Source: an uncultured Lachnospiraceae bacterium (GTDB lineage Bacteria; Bacillota; Clostridia; Lachnospirales; Lachnospiraceae). Taken from it: a stretch of 64,000 bases of DNA. Position 1 is the stretch's first letter. Each line of letters begins with the position of its first letter. Both the position numbers and the translations under genes were made by a program. The notes under the pieces were generated by a model that worked only from the letters and a program-made list of their open reading frames with translations, was not told the DNA's origin and ran no database searches. Positions 54,135 to 63,253 of the stretch are shown one piece after another. Where the stretch lies: assembly GCA_900544445.1 (NCBI GenBank), contig UQVK01000009.1, forward strand, positions 1-64,000, written 5' to 3'.

Positions 54135-54391
54135 CAACTCTTTGAAAAAATATACAGGATTTCGGATATTTTAAGAATTTGGTCATAATTTCCCACAAAA
54201 TATTCACAATTGGCGAAAAACTTGAAGTGCCGCGCCCAGCAGAGGCCATTCACGGCACTGTCTTTTTCCAGAATTTACTATATATTGTAAATTTATAAAT
54301 ATTTATAAATTATTTTTACTCCATTTCGGAGTCCGGCAGTCCCATATCTTCCCGAAAATCCGATGATAAACAATATCATTCCCTGCCACAC
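54135..54391. other. AT-rich gap with palindromes between greA and the XRE gene
   Basis: No convincing frame in these 257 bases. They hold a hairpin AGTGCCG/CGGCACT (54227-54260 region), an inverted repeat AATTTAC/GTAAATT (54272-54294) and a perfect 22-base palindrome made of AATTTATAAAT and its reverse (54290-54311). These may be operators, an A/T-rich UP element or a small RNA; I cannot choose. Confidence 0.5.
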
Positions 54392-54420
54392 AAAAGGTCT
54401 GCCGTTTCCGGCAGACCTCT
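54392..54420 (-). terminator. Terminator after greA
   Basis: AGGTCTGCC-GGAAAC-GGCAGACCT followed by TTTTG, 40 bases past the greA stop on the minus strand. Confidence 0.85.
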
Positions 54421-54456
54421 GATCCGTTTTTTCCTGCTCTTTTTCCAGTTCCACTC

Positions 54457-54939
54457 TTAATTGGAGCGCTGGATCTCCAGCACTTTGTACTGCAGAACTC
54501 CCACCTGTGTTTCCACATTCACAACGTCTCCAACCTTTGCGCCGATCAGCGCCTTGCCGACGGGAGATTCATTGGATATCTTACCTTTCAGACTGTTGGC
54601 CTCGGTGGAACCCACAATCTTGTACTCCAGTTCTTCATTATATTCCAGATCCAGGATCTTTACGCGGCAGCCGATGTTGATCTTCTCCAGATCCACTTCA
54701 TCCTCAACCACGACCTCAGCGTTCTTCAGGATCTTTTCCAGTTCCTCAATTCTCGCCTCGATATCACGCTGTTCGTCCTTCGCCGCATCATATTCCGCGT
54801 TCTCAGACAGGTCTCCCTGCTCTCTGGCTTCCTTAATCTTCTGTGCCACTTCCTGCCTTTTCACGACCTTCAGATCATGCAGTTCATCTTCATATCTGCG
54901 GAGCCCTTCATAGGTAAGGATATTTTTCTTCTCTTCCAT
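54457..54939 (-). CDS. greA: Transcription elongation factor GreA
   Basis: GreA rescues backtracked RNA polymerase by stimulating transcript cleavage. The frame encodes EKKNILTYEGLRRYEDELHDLKVVKRQEVAQKIKEAREQGDLSENAEYDAAKDEQ, including the acidic loop tip (GDLSENAEYDAAK) that enters the active site, then the C-terminal FKBP-like domain. I use the ATG at 54939 (160 residues), as homologues do; ATGs at 54945 and 54972 are possible. It is the last gene of a long same-strand run. Confidence 0.97.
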   Translation of the reverse strand: MEEKKNILTYEGLRRYEDELHDLKVVKRQEVAQKIKEAREQGDLSENAEYDAAKDEQRDIEARIEELEKILKNAEVVVEDEVDLEKINIGCRVKILDLEYNEELEYKIVGSTEANSLKGKISNESPVGKALIGAKVGDVVNVETQVGVLQYKVLEIQRSN

Positions 54940-55015
54940 CTTCATTCCCTTTCCTGTTTTTCGTTCCTTCATCGCAAAAGCCCCGGACGGCAGTTGCCGG
55001 CGGCCTTATTTTCTC

Positions 55016-55858
55016 TTATTTACAACGGTTCGTATTATACCTTTTTCTCACAAAGGTGTCAAGGTACATCCGGGCGCTTCTGTAACAAACATCCCGCCTC
55101 TTCGCGTAAAGCAGACGCTCCCTTCCGGCATCTGAGGCCATGTCCAGATAGATCGTTTTCTCCGGCAGGCATCGAAAGGGAGCCTTCCCTTCCCTTCTGG
55201 CATCCACGCAGAGCGTCCGCTCCGGCGCCTTCCTGCGGAAATATTCCGGCAGCCTCGCCGCCCCGATGACGGGAAGGCCCGTATCCTGATAAATATGGCG
55301 GTAGTACGCGTGATTTTCTGTCAGAGAGAGGCTTCCAGCGCGCTCCGGAACGGCGGAGCTGACCAGCAGCAGGCCATTCAGCCTCCCATAATCCTCTCCC
55401 AGAAATTCCTGCATCCATGCCGCCTGGCGCATCAGCAGCCGCTCCGGCTCCTCCTCTTCCAGCTCCGGCAGCAGCACGATCAGGTTTTCCCGAAAGGGCT
55501 GTTCCCGATAAAAACGGGCCATCCAGAACAGTCCCGGAAGAGACTCTGCGTGCGGCGCCGGCTCCGGAAGCTTTTCCCGAAGCCCGTCCTCATACCAGAC
55601 CAGTCCCCTGGGCGGACGGCGGCGGATCATGCGGATGAGCCTCTTTTCCAGCTTTTGGGGCCTTTTCAGCCAGCGGGAAGGAAGAAGAACGAAGGTGATT
55701 TCCACTTCCTCGTCTGCATCCGTAAACCGCTTCGGCCTTCCAAAATCCGGCAGAAGGGGGAATTTTCTCTTTTTTTCTTCCATCAGATAAGCGTCCAGAT
55801 ATTCCATACTCCAGCGTATGCCGGCCGTTCCTTTTTCATACATGGAAAACGTCCGCAT
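55016..55858 (-). CDS. Protein of unknown function in the dusB-greA run
   Basis: A 280-residue protein without signal peptide or membrane helix. It is strongly basic and rich in Arg, Leu and Glu (RRRPPRGLVWYEDGLREKLPEP), with a patchy alpha/beta pattern. A middle region FWMARFYREQPFRENLIVLLPELEEEEPERLLMRQAAWMQEFLGEDYGRLNGLLLVSS is the most structured part. It follows dusB with the start beside its stop (GAGG 4 bases upstream), so it is probably translationally coupled to it. I do not recognise a family. A link to RNA modification is only suggested by position. Confidence 0.7.
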   Translation of the reverse strand: MRTFSMYEKGTAGIRWSMEYLDAYLMEEKKRKFPLLPDFGRPKRFTDADEEVEITFVLLPSRWLKRPQKLEKRLIRMIRRRPPRGLVWYEDGLREKLPEPAPHAESLPGLFWMARFYREQPFRENLIVLLPELEEEEPERLLMRQAAWMQEFLGEDYGRLNGLLLVSSAVPERAGSLSLTENHAYYRHIYQDTGLPVIGAARLPEYFRRKAPERTLCVDARREGKAPFRCLPEKTIYLDMASDAGRERLLYAKRRDVCYRSARMYLDTFVRKRYNTNRCK

Positions 55859-55864
55859 CATTCC

Positions 55865-56860
55865 TCAAAGAGTACACGCCTCAAAGAGCGCATGCCCAAA
55901 AGGCGCATGCCCAAAAAGCGCACGAAGTTCTTCCATGGTTTCCATCCGGTTGACCCGCTCACGCAGCTTTGAGGAGCCCGGCCAGCCCGCGGTATACCAG
56001 CCCACATGCTTTCGCATCTCCAGAATGGCCGTATGCTCTCCTTTGTATTGGATCAGAAGGGCGGCATGGCGCAGGATCATTTCCCGAAGTTCCTCTGCGG
56101 AGGGGCCGGAAAGCAGCTCTCCGGTCTCCAGGTAATGCGCCGTCCGGCCGAAAATCCACGGATTTCCCCGTGCGGCACGGCCGATGGCCACCCCGTCGCA
56201 GCCCGTCTGTATCAGCATCTGCTCCGCGGCCTCCGGCCCCGTCACGTCCCCGTTTCCGATCACAGGAATCTTCACCGCGGCCTTCACCTGGGCGATGATG
56301 TCCCAGTCCGCCTTTCCGGCATAGAACTGCTGTCTCGTCCTTCCATGTACGGTGACGGCGGCCGCGCCGCTCTCCTGGGCGATGTGGGCCAGCTCCACCG
56401 CATTGACATGCTCCTCGTCAAAGCCTTTGCGGATCTTCACCGTCACCGGCTTCTTCACCGCCGAAGCGACCGCCGAAATGATCCGTCCCGCCAGCAGGGG
56501 ATCCTTCATCAGGGCGGAACCTTCCCCATTATTCACCACCTTGGGAACAGGGCAGCCCATATTGATGTCCAGAATGGCAAAGGGCCGCTCCTCTATTTCT
56601 TTTGCCATCTGCGCCATCAGCTCCGGCTCGCTGCCGAAAAGCTGCAGGGAAACAGGGCCCTCCTGATCATGAATTTCCAGCAGGCCTTCCGTATTTTTAT
56701 TTTTATAATAAATAGCCTTGGCGCTCACCATTTCGCTGCACACCAGCCCCGCTCCCTGCTCTCTGCAGAGCAGACGAAATGGCAGGTCGCTTACCCCTGC
56801 CATTGGTGCGAGAATCACCCGGTTGTCCAAAGTCACGTTTCCGATCCGAAGCTTATCCAT
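55865..56860 (-). CDS. dusB: tRNA-dihydrouridine synthase (DusB type)
   Basis: Reduces uridine to dihydrouridine in tRNA with FMN. The 331-residue protein has the FMN barrel motifs VILAPMAGVSDLPFRLLCREQGAGLVCSEMVSAKAIYY, DINMGCPVPKVVNNGEGSALMKDP with the catalytic Cys in MGCPVPK, VTVKIRKGF, GNGDVTGPEAAEQML, and the C-terminal RKHVGWYTAGWPGSS. The ATG at 56860 follows AAAGGACAGGA; the longer frame has no such site. A short in-frame tandem repeat (FGHA-PFGHA) lies near the C-terminus. Confidence 0.95.
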   Translation of the reverse strand: MDKLRIGNVTLDNRVILAPMAGVSDLPFRLLCREQGAGLVCSEMVSAKAIYYKNKNTEGLLEIHDQEGPVSLQLFGSEPELMAQMAKEIEERPFAILDINMGCPVPKVVNNGEGSALMKDPLLAGRIISAVASAVKKPVTVKIRKGFDEEHVNAVELAHIAQESGAAAVTVHGRTRQQFYAGKADWDIIAQVKAAVKIPVIGNGDVTGPEAAEQMLIQTGCDGVAIGRAARGNPWIFGRTAHYLETGELLSGPSAEELREMILRHAALLIQYKGEHTAILEMRKHVGWYTAGWPGSSKLRERVNRMETMEELRALFGHAPFGHALFEACTL

Positions 56861-56940
56861 TCCTGTCCTTTCATCCATTTCCATTCGCCGAAAAGCCGGG
56901 TCGGGAAATGCATCACCTGATACATTTCCCAATCTTCCCA

Positions 56941-57711
56941 TCATTTCCGGTTCTTCTCGTAAATCATCTGCAGTCCGTCCAGCGTCAGAGAACTGTCATA
57001 AATATCTATCACATCAGTTTCGTCAGAAATAATCCGCCCCAGACCTCCGGTAGCAACCACCTTCATGTCCGGAATTCCCGTTTCTTTCTTCACCATGTTG
57101 ACAATATATTCCGTCTGACCGATCTGACCGAACATCAGTCCTGCCTGCATGCTGGAAATGGTCTCCTGAGCCAGAATACTCTTCGGCTTTTTGATCTCCA
57201 CCACTGGGAGCCTTGCCGTATCCTCCCACAGCGCCTTGGCGCACATCCGGATGCCCGGCGCCGTAATTCCTGCCGCAAAACAGCCGTCCTTCGTCACATA
57301 GTCGTAGGTGGTCGCCGTTCCAAAATCCAGCACCAGCACGGGGCCGCCGTACTTTTCATAGGCCGCCACAGCATCCACGATCCGGTCCGCCCCGATTTCC
57401 TTCGGATTTTCCGTCACGATACGGATTCCCGTTTTGGTCCCAACCCCCACGATCAGAGGCGGCGTTTCCAGATAACGGGTGATTCCGCCAATCAGGGAGT
57501 GCATGATATTGGGAACCACGCTCGCCACAATCGTTCCCTCAATCTGCTCCTTTGTAATCCCGTCAAACATCAGAAGCTGCCGGATATTCATGCCGTACTC
57601 ATCCGAGGTATGCGCCGTCTTCGACATCATCCGAAAGGTTGTCACCAGCTTCTTCCCGTCATAAACCCCGCAGGTAATGTTCGTATTTCCCACATCAATC
57701 GCTAAAATCAT
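56941..57711 (-). CDS. coaX: Type III pantothenate kinase
   Basis: Phosphorylates pantothenate, the first step of CoA synthesis, and is not feedback-inhibited by CoA. The 256-residue protein opens [19 protein letters not shown] (phosphate loop DVGNTN) and has [31 protein letters not shown] and ITPGIRM-like ITAPGIRM, all CoaX motifs. The ATG at 57711 has AAGGA 8 bases upstream. It lies between a DUF gene and dusB, in the same run. CoA supply fits the butyryl-CoA metabolism of the organism, though no direct link is shown. Confidence 0.95.
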   Translation of the reverse strand: MILAIDVGNTNITCGVYDGKKLVTTFRMMSKTAHTSDEYGMNIRQLLMFDGITKEQIEGTIVASVVPNIMHSLIGGITRYLETPPLIVGVGTKTGIRIVTENPKEIGADRIVDAVAAYEKYGGPVLVLDFGTATTYDYVTKDGCFAAGITAPGIRMCAKALWEDTARLPVVEIKKPKSILAQETISSMQAGLMFGQIGQTEYIVNMVKKETGIPDMKVVATGGLGRIISDETDVIDIYDSSLTLDGLQMIYEKNRK

Positions 57712-57762
57712 ACCACATTTCCTTCCCGCCGCCACCGGGCGGCACATTACATCCCGCAGGGA

Positions 57763-58185
57763 TCATTCATCCCCGCCATCTTCCAGCAGATCTCCCACAT
57801 TCTCCTTCAGAACCGCCGCGCGGTAATACAGACTTAAGGATTCCAGAAGCTCCGTTCTCTTTCTGCGGATCTCTCCCAGCAGAAGCCCGGCGCTCACCTC
57901 ATCGTACAGATAGTCCTCCTCTGAGGCCTGCGTTTCCAGCGTCACGCCGCCGTCCGCCTCAAAGAGAACGGTAAATATCCCGCCCGCCTCTTCGGTGAAG
58001 AGCACACAGATGATATGCAGCTCATCCTGGACGGACTGGGGCAGCTTTTTGAAATCCGGATTAAAAAAATATTTCTGTTCATAGGAATTGGCTCCGCAGA
58101 GTACCACCCGTCCCGCTTCATCTCTGCGGTCCGTCTGTTCCCCGCGCTTTTTTTCTTCCATCGTCAATGTCTTTTTCCTTTCCAT
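57763..58185 (-). CDS. Conserved small protein (DUF6145-like)
   Basis: A 140-residue protein with the central motif RVVLCGANSYEQKYFFNPDFKKLPQSVQDELHIICVLFTEEAGG (about 26-69), a pattern I associate with the Lachnospiraceae family DUF6145; I am not certain of the number. It ends in an acidic tail. No signal peptide. The start is unsure: ATG 58185, TTG 58167 and ATG 58161 are all possible. It lies between birA and coaX. Function unknown. Confidence 0.65.
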   Translation of the reverse strand: MERKKTLTMEEKKRGEQTDRRDEAGRVVLCGANSYEQKYFFNPDFKKLPQSVQDELHIICVLFTEEAGGIFTVLFEADGGVTLETQASEEDYLYDEVSAGLLLGEIRRKRTELLESLSLYYRAAVLKENVGDLLEDGGDE

Positions 58186-58224
58186 GCACCGCCTGCGGCG
58201 GCTCTTTCTTTCCGTCAGCCCTTC

Positions 58225-59205
58225 TCAGACATATCCGTAAACGCCCCGGACGGAAACCTCCCCGGCATACACGTACTCCAGCCTGCCGTCCTGACGCTCT
58301 ACGAGAAGTTCTCCCTTCTCATTGATTCCTCTCGCCGTTCCTTCAAAATTCCCTTTGGGGTCCAGCACGCGTACCGGTCTGTCCTTATTCAGAAGCAGAC
58401 TTTCATAATCCGCCGCCAGCCCGGACAGATCCCATGTGGCGCAGAAGGTCTCATAGGCGCTCTCAAAATGCGCCATCACCGAAGCGAGCAGCCCGGCCCT
58501 GGCAATGCGCTCTCCCTTCTCGATCCGCAGGGAAGTGGCAGTCCCGGCGATTTCCTCCGGAAAGGCTTCCTGATTCACATTCACGCCCGTACCGATGACC
58601 ACATAATGGATAAAATCCGGTTCTGCGCTCATCTCCGTGAGAATGCCGCATACCTTTTTTCCGGCGATCACCACATCGTTGGGCCACTTGATCCCGGCAT
58701 CCAGCCCCAGCTCTCTCACCGCCTGCGCCACTGCCAGCGCCATGACCAGCGTGAGCGTACATGCCTGATCCGGCGCACATCCAGGCCGCAGCAGTATGGT
58801 AAAATAAAGGTTGCAGCCCTCCGGAGAAAACCAGCCCCGGCCCCGTCTTCCTCTTCCCGCATCCTGCCGTTCCGTGACCACAAGCGTTCCTTCCTGCGCC
58901 CCCTCCTCAGCGGCTGCCTTGGCGTCGATGTTGGTGGAGCCCGTTACGGGGTGAAAGATCAGGTTCTTCCCTGCCCATCCGGTGTGCAGGCGGCTTTTGA
59001 TTTCACTTTCTCCCAGCAGATCCGGAGAAGAGAGCAGGCGGTAGCCTCTGTTCTGCACCGCCTCGATCTCATACCCTTCTTCTTTTAACTGATTGATGAT
59101 TTTCCACACCGCTGTCCTGGAAACGCCCAGCCTGCCGCACAGTTCCTGTCCGGACAGATAATCCGCGCTTTCCCGAAGCAGCGTGAGGATTTCCGTTTTC
59201 CTCAA
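58225..59205 (-). CDS. birA: BirA bifunctional biotin-protein ligase/repressor
   Basis: Attaches biotin to carboxylase carriers via biotinyl-AMP. The 326-residue protein has an N-terminal HTH (RKTEILTLLRESADYLSGQELCGRLGVSRTAVWKIINQLKEEG), so it may also repress biotin genes, and the ligase motifs TERQDAGRGRRGRGWFSPEG, GIKWPNDVVIAGKKVCGI, and TGVNVNQEAFP. The start is a TTG at 59205 with GGGAGG 7 bases upstream. It probably serves the biotin carboxylase system, whose carboxyltransferase is at 50557. It overlaps no gene and follows argF by 16 bases. Confidence 0.95.
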   Translation of the reverse strand: MRKTEILTLLRESADYLSGQELCGRLGVSRTAVWKIINQLKEEGYEIEAVQNRGYRLLSSPDLLGESEIKSRLHTGWAGKNLIFHPVTGSTNIDAKAAAEEGAQEGTLVVTERQDAGRGRRGRGWFSPEGCNLYFTILLRPGCAPDQACTLTLVMALAVAQAVRELGLDAGIKWPNDVVIAGKKVCGILTEMSAEPDFIHYVVIGTGVNVNQEAFPEEIAGTATSLRIEKGERIARAGLLASVMAHFESAYETFCATWDLSGLAADYESLLLNKDRPVRVLDPKGNFEGTARGINEKGELLVERQDGRLEYVYAGEVSVRGVYGYV

Positions 59206-59221
59206 GTTGCGACCTCCCGGC

Positions 59222-60229
59222 TCATCCCTGATATCCCAGCGTTGCAGCGATGACAGCCTTGATGGTATGCATCCGGTTTTCCGCCTCGTCGAACACCACG
59301 GAAGCCGGAGATTCAAATACCTCGTCCGTCACCTCCATCTCGCTGATGCCGAACTTTTCCCCGATTTCCTTTCCAATGGTGGTCTTCAGATCATGGAAGG
59401 CAGGCAGGCAGTGCATGAAAATCGTACTTCCCGCCTTTCCGTTGTCCGCGTTTTCCATGATGCGGCGGTTCACCTGATAAGGGCTGAGAAGTTCGATGCG
59501 CTCTTCCCATACGCTGTCCGGCTCACCCATGGAAACCCATACGTCCGTACAGATCACATCCGCATCCCTGGTGCCCTCCATGGCATCCTCCGTCAGCGTG
59601 ATGGAAGCGCCCGTCTGTGCGGCGATCTGCCTGCACTGCTCCACCAGCGCCTGAGAAGGGAAATAGGATCCGGGCGCACAGGCTGTGAAATGCATGCCCA
59701 TCTTGGCACAGGCTACCATGTAGGAATTTCCCATATTATATCTGGCGTCGCCCATGTACACCAGCTTCACGCCCTTCAGCCTTCCCAGATGCTCCCGGAT
59801 GGTCAGAAGGTCCGCCAGCATCTGAGTGGGATGAAATTCGTTGGTCAGTCCGTTCCATACCGGAACGCCCGCATAAGCGGCAAGCTCTTCCACGATGTCC
59901 TGACCGAAGCCCCGGTACTCGATTCCCTCATACATCCTTCCCAGAACCCTCGCCGTATCCGCAATGCTCTCCTTCTTACCGATCTGGGAGCCTGACGGAT
60001 CCAGATAGGTGGTTCCAAGTCCCAGATCATGGGCCGCCACTTCAAAGGAGCAGCGGGTTCTCGTGCTCGTTTTTTCAAAAATCAGAGCGATGTTCTTTCC
60101 GCGAAAAACATCCACCGGAATCCCCTGTTTCTTTTTTTCCTTCAGATCCGCCGCGAGGTCAAGCAGGTATTCGATTTCCTCCGGCGTATAATCCAGCAGT
60201 TTTAAAAAATGACGTCCCTTTAAATCCAT
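59222..60229 (-). CDS. argF: Ornithine carbamoyltransferase
   Basis: Forms citrulline from ornithine and carbamoyl phosphate (arginine synthesis; or, in arginine deiminase systems, the reverse). The 335-residue enzyme has the carbamoyl-phosphate motif [15 protein letters not shown], the [13 protein letters not shown] loop, the ornithine-site loop DVWVSMGEP, and MHCLPAFHD. The ATG at 60229 has AGAGG 7 bases upstream. No arcA or other arg gene is adjacent. It lies between the SPFH gene (126-base gap) and birA. Confidence 0.95.
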   Translation of the reverse strand: MDLKGRHFLKLLDYTPEEIEYLLDLAADLKEKKKQGIPVDVFRGKNIALIFEKTSTRTRCSFEVAAHDLGLGTTYLDPSGSQIGKKESIADTARVLGRMYEGIEYRGFGQDIVEELAAYAGVPVWNGLTNEFHPTQMLADLLTIREHLGRLKGVKLVYMGDARYNMGNSYMVACAKMGMHFTACAPGSYFPSQALVEQCRQIAAQTGASITLTEDAMEGTRDADVICTDVWVSMGEPDSVWEERIELLSPYQVNRRIMENADNGKAGSTIFMHCLPAFHDLKTTIGKEIGEKFGISEMEVTDEVFESPASVVFDEAENRMHTIKAVIAATLGYQG

Positions 60230-60355
60230 TTTACTTACCTCTCTTCTATCACCATGAAGAGGTTCCACATCAGCCGTCGATGCAGAACCCCCGTCAGTTT
60301 CTTCTGTTCCCTTTATGCTTCCAGCGTTTTGAAAACCCGATGCCATCCTGATCCG

Positions 60356-61276
60356 TCAGGAATTCAGCACCTCTTTTGCAGATGCGAGAAGGCCGGCCAG
60401 ATTCTGAATCTCGGAAGGAATGATGATCTTCGTCGCCTTGCCATCCGCCGCCTTTTCAAAGGCTTCCAGGCTTCTCAGTTTAAGCACCGTCTCGTCAGCT
60501 CCAGCCTCCCGGATGAACCGGATACCGTCGGCCGTCGCCTGCTGCACCTTCAGGATGGCTTCCGCTTCACCTTCCGCTTCGCGGATCATCTTCTCCTTTT
60601 CAGCTTCCGCCCGCAGGATCGCGGACTGCTTCTCCGCTTCCGCTTCCAGAATGGCGGACTGCTTTTTGCCTTCCGCAACAAGGATCGTGGATTTCTTTTC
60701 GCCCTCTGCGCGCAGAATCGCTTCACGCCGTTCGCGCTCCGCCTTCATCTGCTTTTCCATGGCGTCCTGAATGGCCGCCGGAGGAATGATGTTTTTCAGT
60801 TCCACTCTCGTCACCCGAATTCCCCAGGGATCCGTGGCAACATCCAGAGACGCACGCATCTTGGTATTGATGGTCTCTCTGGAGGTCAGCGTCTGGTCCA
60901 GCTCCAGATCGCCGATGATGTTTCTCAGCGTGGTGGCCGTCAGATTTTCAATGGCCATGATCGGATTCTCCACGCCGTAGGTGTACAGCTTGGGATCCGT
61001 GATCTGGAAGAATACCACCGTATCGATCCGCATGGTCACGTTATCCTTGGTGATTACCGGCTGCGGTGCAAAATCCACCACCTGCTCCTTCAGGTTGACC
61101 TTCCTGACCACCTTGTCAATAATGGGAAGCTTTACCTTCAGTCCCACGCTCCAAGTCCCCTGATAAGCGCCAAGCCGCTCCACCACATAGGCCTGTGCCT
61201 GGGGTACAATCTTGATGCAGGATGCCAGCAGCAGGATAATCAGTATCAAAATAATTAACAGAATAATCGGTCCCAT
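60356..61276 (-). CDS. SPFH/stomatin-like membrane protein (QmcA type)
   Basis: A 306-residue protein with one N-terminal membrane helix (MGPIILLIILILIILLLASC), an SPFH domain (VPQAQAYVVERLGAYQGTW ... DTVVFFQITDPKLYTYGVENP ... LGDLEL-like IIGDLELDQTLTSRETIN), and a long coiled coil with repeats of ILRAEGEKKSTILVAEG and AEAEKQSAILRAEAEKEK. Such proteins form ring- or barrel-like assemblies in membranes with NfeD partners. Its start overlaps the preceding nfeD stop (GAATGAGATGG), so it is coupled to it. Exact role unknown. Confidence 0.9.
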   Translation of the reverse strand: MGPIILLIILILIILLLASCIKIVPQAQAYVVERLGAYQGTWSVGLKVKLPIIDKVVRKVNLKEQVVDFAPQPVITKDNVTMRIDTVVFFQITDPKLYTYGVENPIMAIENLTATTLRNIIGDLELDQTLTSRETINTKMRASLDVATDPWGIRVTRVELKNIIPPAAIQDAMEKQMKAERERREAILRAEGEKKSTILVAEGKKQSAILEAEAEKQSAILRAEAEKEKMIREAEGEAEAILKVQQATADGIRFIREAGADETVLKLRSLEAFEKAADGKATKIIIPSEIQNLAGLLASAKEVLNS

Positions 61277-61277
61277 C

Positions 61278-61721
61278 TCATTCCCCTTCCTTTCTCTCCT
61301 CCACAATCAGCTTCACTCCGCTGATTGCACAGATAAACACCACTTTTCCCTTCGGAATCACGACATCATCATTCGTGCTTCTCGCCGTCCACTCCTGCCC
61401 CTTCACATTCACAAGTCCGGTTGGCTTCAGATTGTCTATCTCCTCCTCCACCACAGCCTTCTTCCCAATCAGACTTTCCGCATTGGTTTTCACCCGGTCA
61501 TTGTTGAAATACCTGACTGCCAGAGGTCTGGTAAAGAAAAGCAGGGCAGCGGATACGGCAATAAAAAGCGCGACCTGAAAATACAGCGGCGCTCCAAACG
61601 CAGCCGCGATGAGTGCCACGAGCGCGCCTCCCGCAAACCAGATTGTGGTCAGCCCAAGTGTGGCGATTTCAATCACAACCAGAACGACCAGAAGAACAAG
61701 CCAGAAAATGATCTGGTTCAT
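61278..61721 (-). CDS. NfeD family membrane protein
   Basis: A 147-residue short NfeD-type protein: two to three membrane helices (about residues 5-25, 30-48 and 48-66) followed by a C-terminal OB-fold domain (LIGKKAVVEEEIDNLKPTGLVNVKGQEWTARSTND, about 85-120). NfeD and SPFH proteins work as pairs at membranes. The ATG at 61721 has GAGG 8 bases upstream; a GTG at 61730 is less likely. It is the first gene of a long run to greA and has the promoter at 61763. Confidence 0.88.
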   Translation of the reverse strand: MNQIIFWLVLLVVLVVIEIATLGLTTIWFAGGALVALIAAAFGAPLYFQVALFIAVSAALLFFTRPLAVRYFNNDRVKTNAESLIGKKAVVEEEIDNLKPTGLVNVKGQEWTARSTNDDVVIPKGKVVFICAISGVKLIVEERKEGE

Positions 61722-61762
61722 ATTCTTCACCTCACCTTCCGCCGACGGTACGGCTTTTTCTC

Positions 61763-61791
61763 ATCATACTATATCAAAAAAAGATATTCAA
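61763..61791 (-). promoter_or_regulatory. Promoter of the nfeD-SPFH-argF... run
   Basis: Minus-strand TTGAAT (61786-61791), 17 bases, TATGAT (61763-61768), about 45 bases before nfeD. Confidence 0.6.
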
Positions 61792-61814
61792 TCTTTTTCT
61801 GCCTCCGGAAATGT

Positions 61815-61857
61815 AAAGAAAAAGAAAAGGAAAGGATTACCTTCCCTTTTCTTTTAC
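61815..61857 (-). terminator. Terminator after the SleB-type hydrolase gene
   Basis: AAAAGAAAAGGGAAGG pairs with CCTTTCCTTTTCTTTT and is followed by TC-rich T-run on the minus strand, overlapping the stop region. Confidence 0.75.
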
Positions 61858-63089
61858 CAGAACACATGATTTCCGATCACAATACCGTCGCGGCCGCCCG
61901 CTCTGCGGAAATGTGTGGCGCCTCCCACATTCGTCACGCCGGAGAGCGCTTCGTTTGCTGCCTGTATGCAGCTTGAAGAAATGTTTCCATTTGCGATCAG
62001 GCGGGCAACTTTTCCGCTTCCTGCCGGGGTAAACTGTCCGGATGCAAAGATTACATCAGACACCGTATCCGGATAGGATGCGCTTTTTACCCGGTTCACA
62101 ACCACGGCTCCCACCGCAAGCTGACCTTCGTAGCTCTCATTTCCTGCTTCGCACTGAATCAGGGCTGCGAGCAGGGTCGCATCACTGGTTCCTGCCGGTA
62201 TGCTTCCCGCATTCTGGCGTCCAGGGGAAGGCTGGCTTCCGGTTCCGGCCCCGGAGTCCGCCGACGCTTTCTCTTCCTCCGCAGCCTGCTGTCTGGCAGC
62301 GACTTCCTCCAGCGTTTCTCCGTGGTCGTATTCAAAATCAATCTCAATGTATTCGGAAGACACATATCCGGTCTCCCCTTCGTAATCCACAGCAGCCCAT
62401 TCGGCATCCAGCTCGATTCCATCGCTGTAGTGAAGCTGTACCTTATTGACCACCTCCAGGGCATCTCCCTGTGCGGCCAGGTCATAAACCTGCGCATCTG
62501 TAGACGGCTCCTTCCGGATGCGCAGCGTCTCTCCCGTCACACGGGCGATAAGCCTTCCCACATCCTCCAGCTCTTCCACCGCATCCTCGCCGAACAGAAG
62601 GTACTCGTCCTTTGCCCAGCCGACCAGTTCCCCGGATTCCAGCTTTGTCCAGCCATCCTTCCGCTCCAAAATGGTTCCTCCGCAGTCCGCATAAAGATAT
62701 CCCACTCTTTCCGCATCTTCTGAAGGTTCGCTTCGGACATTCAGCACATCCGATACGGCAGTCATCACAAGCTGATCCCCAAAAGAGTCTTCGGTCCCGT
62801 CAGCGTTGTCCGCATCCGCTTTCTCAGCGGCCCCGTTTTTCTCCGCTTCCGCCTCTCCGGCCTTTCCATCCTGAAGCAGTTTATCATCCTGCTCCCCGGC
62901 TTCCTCTTTGTCCACATCTTCCGATTCCGGCAGAGAATCCAGAATCTGCCCGACTCCTGCGGTCAGCTGCTCCTCGTCCGACACAGGTGCCCCCAACGCC
63001 ACGGTGCCATTTCCGAGCACACAGAACGCAGCCAGAACGGCAGCCATCCGATATGTACTCCTGCTCCCTTTTTTCCGGTCCCTTTTCAT
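61854..63089 (-). CDS. SH3-domain cell-wall hydrolase (SleB/CwlJ-type catalytic domain)
   Basis: A 411-residue secreted protein: signal peptide (MAAVLAAFCVLGNGTVALG, cleavage near residue 33), an acidic linker (about 34-105), two SH3-like domains (VSDVLNVRSEPSEDAERVGYLY at about 112-165 and GETLRIRKEPSTDAQVYDLA at about 186-250), a linker, then a C-terminal hydrolase-2/SleB domain (LAALIQCEAGNESYEGQLAVGAVVVNRVKSASYPDTVSDVIFA) ending GNHVFW, with the catalytic Glu in CEAGNESYEGQ. Such enzymes cleave cortex or wall peptidoglycan, in germination or growth. It has its own promoter and terminator. Ribosome site AAAGGACG. Confidence 0.9.
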   Translation of the reverse strand: MKRDRKKGSRSTYRMAAVLAAFCVLGNGTVALGAPVSDEEQLTAGVGQILDSLPESEDVDKEEAGEQDDKLLQDGKAGEAEAEKNGAAEKADADNADGTEDSFGDQLVMTAVSDVLNVRSEPSEDAERVGYLYADCGGTILERKDGWTKLESGELVGWAKDEYLLFGEDAVEELEDVGRLIARVTGETLRIRKEPSTDAQVYDLAAQGDALEVVNKVQLHYSDGIELDAEWAAVDYEGETGYVSSEYIEIDFEYDHGETLEEVAARQQAAEEEKASADSGAGTGSQPSPGRQNAGSIPAGTSDATLLAALIQCEAGNESYEGQLAVGAVVVNRVKSASYPDTVSDVIFASGQFTPAGSGKVARLIANGNISSSCIQAANEALSGVTNVGGATHFRRAGGRDGIVIGNHVFW

Positions 63090-63176
63090 CGTCCTTTCCC
63101 CACAATTTATCTGTCCATAACCGTTTCATGTACACGCTTTCCGCCTGGCAGCAGAAAGACTTTATTTGTTACGGAT

Positions 63177-63205
63177 ATGTTAACAATTATTGCAATTCCT
63201 GTCAA
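63177..63205 (-). promoter_or_regulatory. Promoter of the SH3/SleB-type gene
   Basis: Minus-strand TTGACA (63200-63205), 17 bases, TAACAT (63177-63182), about 80 bases before the ATG. Confidence 0.7.
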
Positions 63206-63212
63206 GTTTTTA

Positions 63213-63250
63213 CAGAATTATTGTAGGCAGGCAGAATTATTGTGGGCAGG
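63213..63250. repeat. Two 19-bp tandem repeats
   Basis: CAGAATTATTGTAGGCAGG (63213-63231) is followed directly by the same 19 bases with one change (63232-63250). They lie just after the GH125 stop and before the next promoter. No function apparent. Confidence 0.85.
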
Positions 63251-63253
63251 CAG

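Noticed and set aside
54303-54518. 71-codon minus-strand frame overlapping the greA end
   Set aside because: Covers the greA terminator and has no plausible start signal.
60230-60355. N-terminal extension of ornithine carbamoyltransferase
   Set aside because: The extra frame has low-complexity sequence and the strong ribosome site lies just before the later ATG at 60229.
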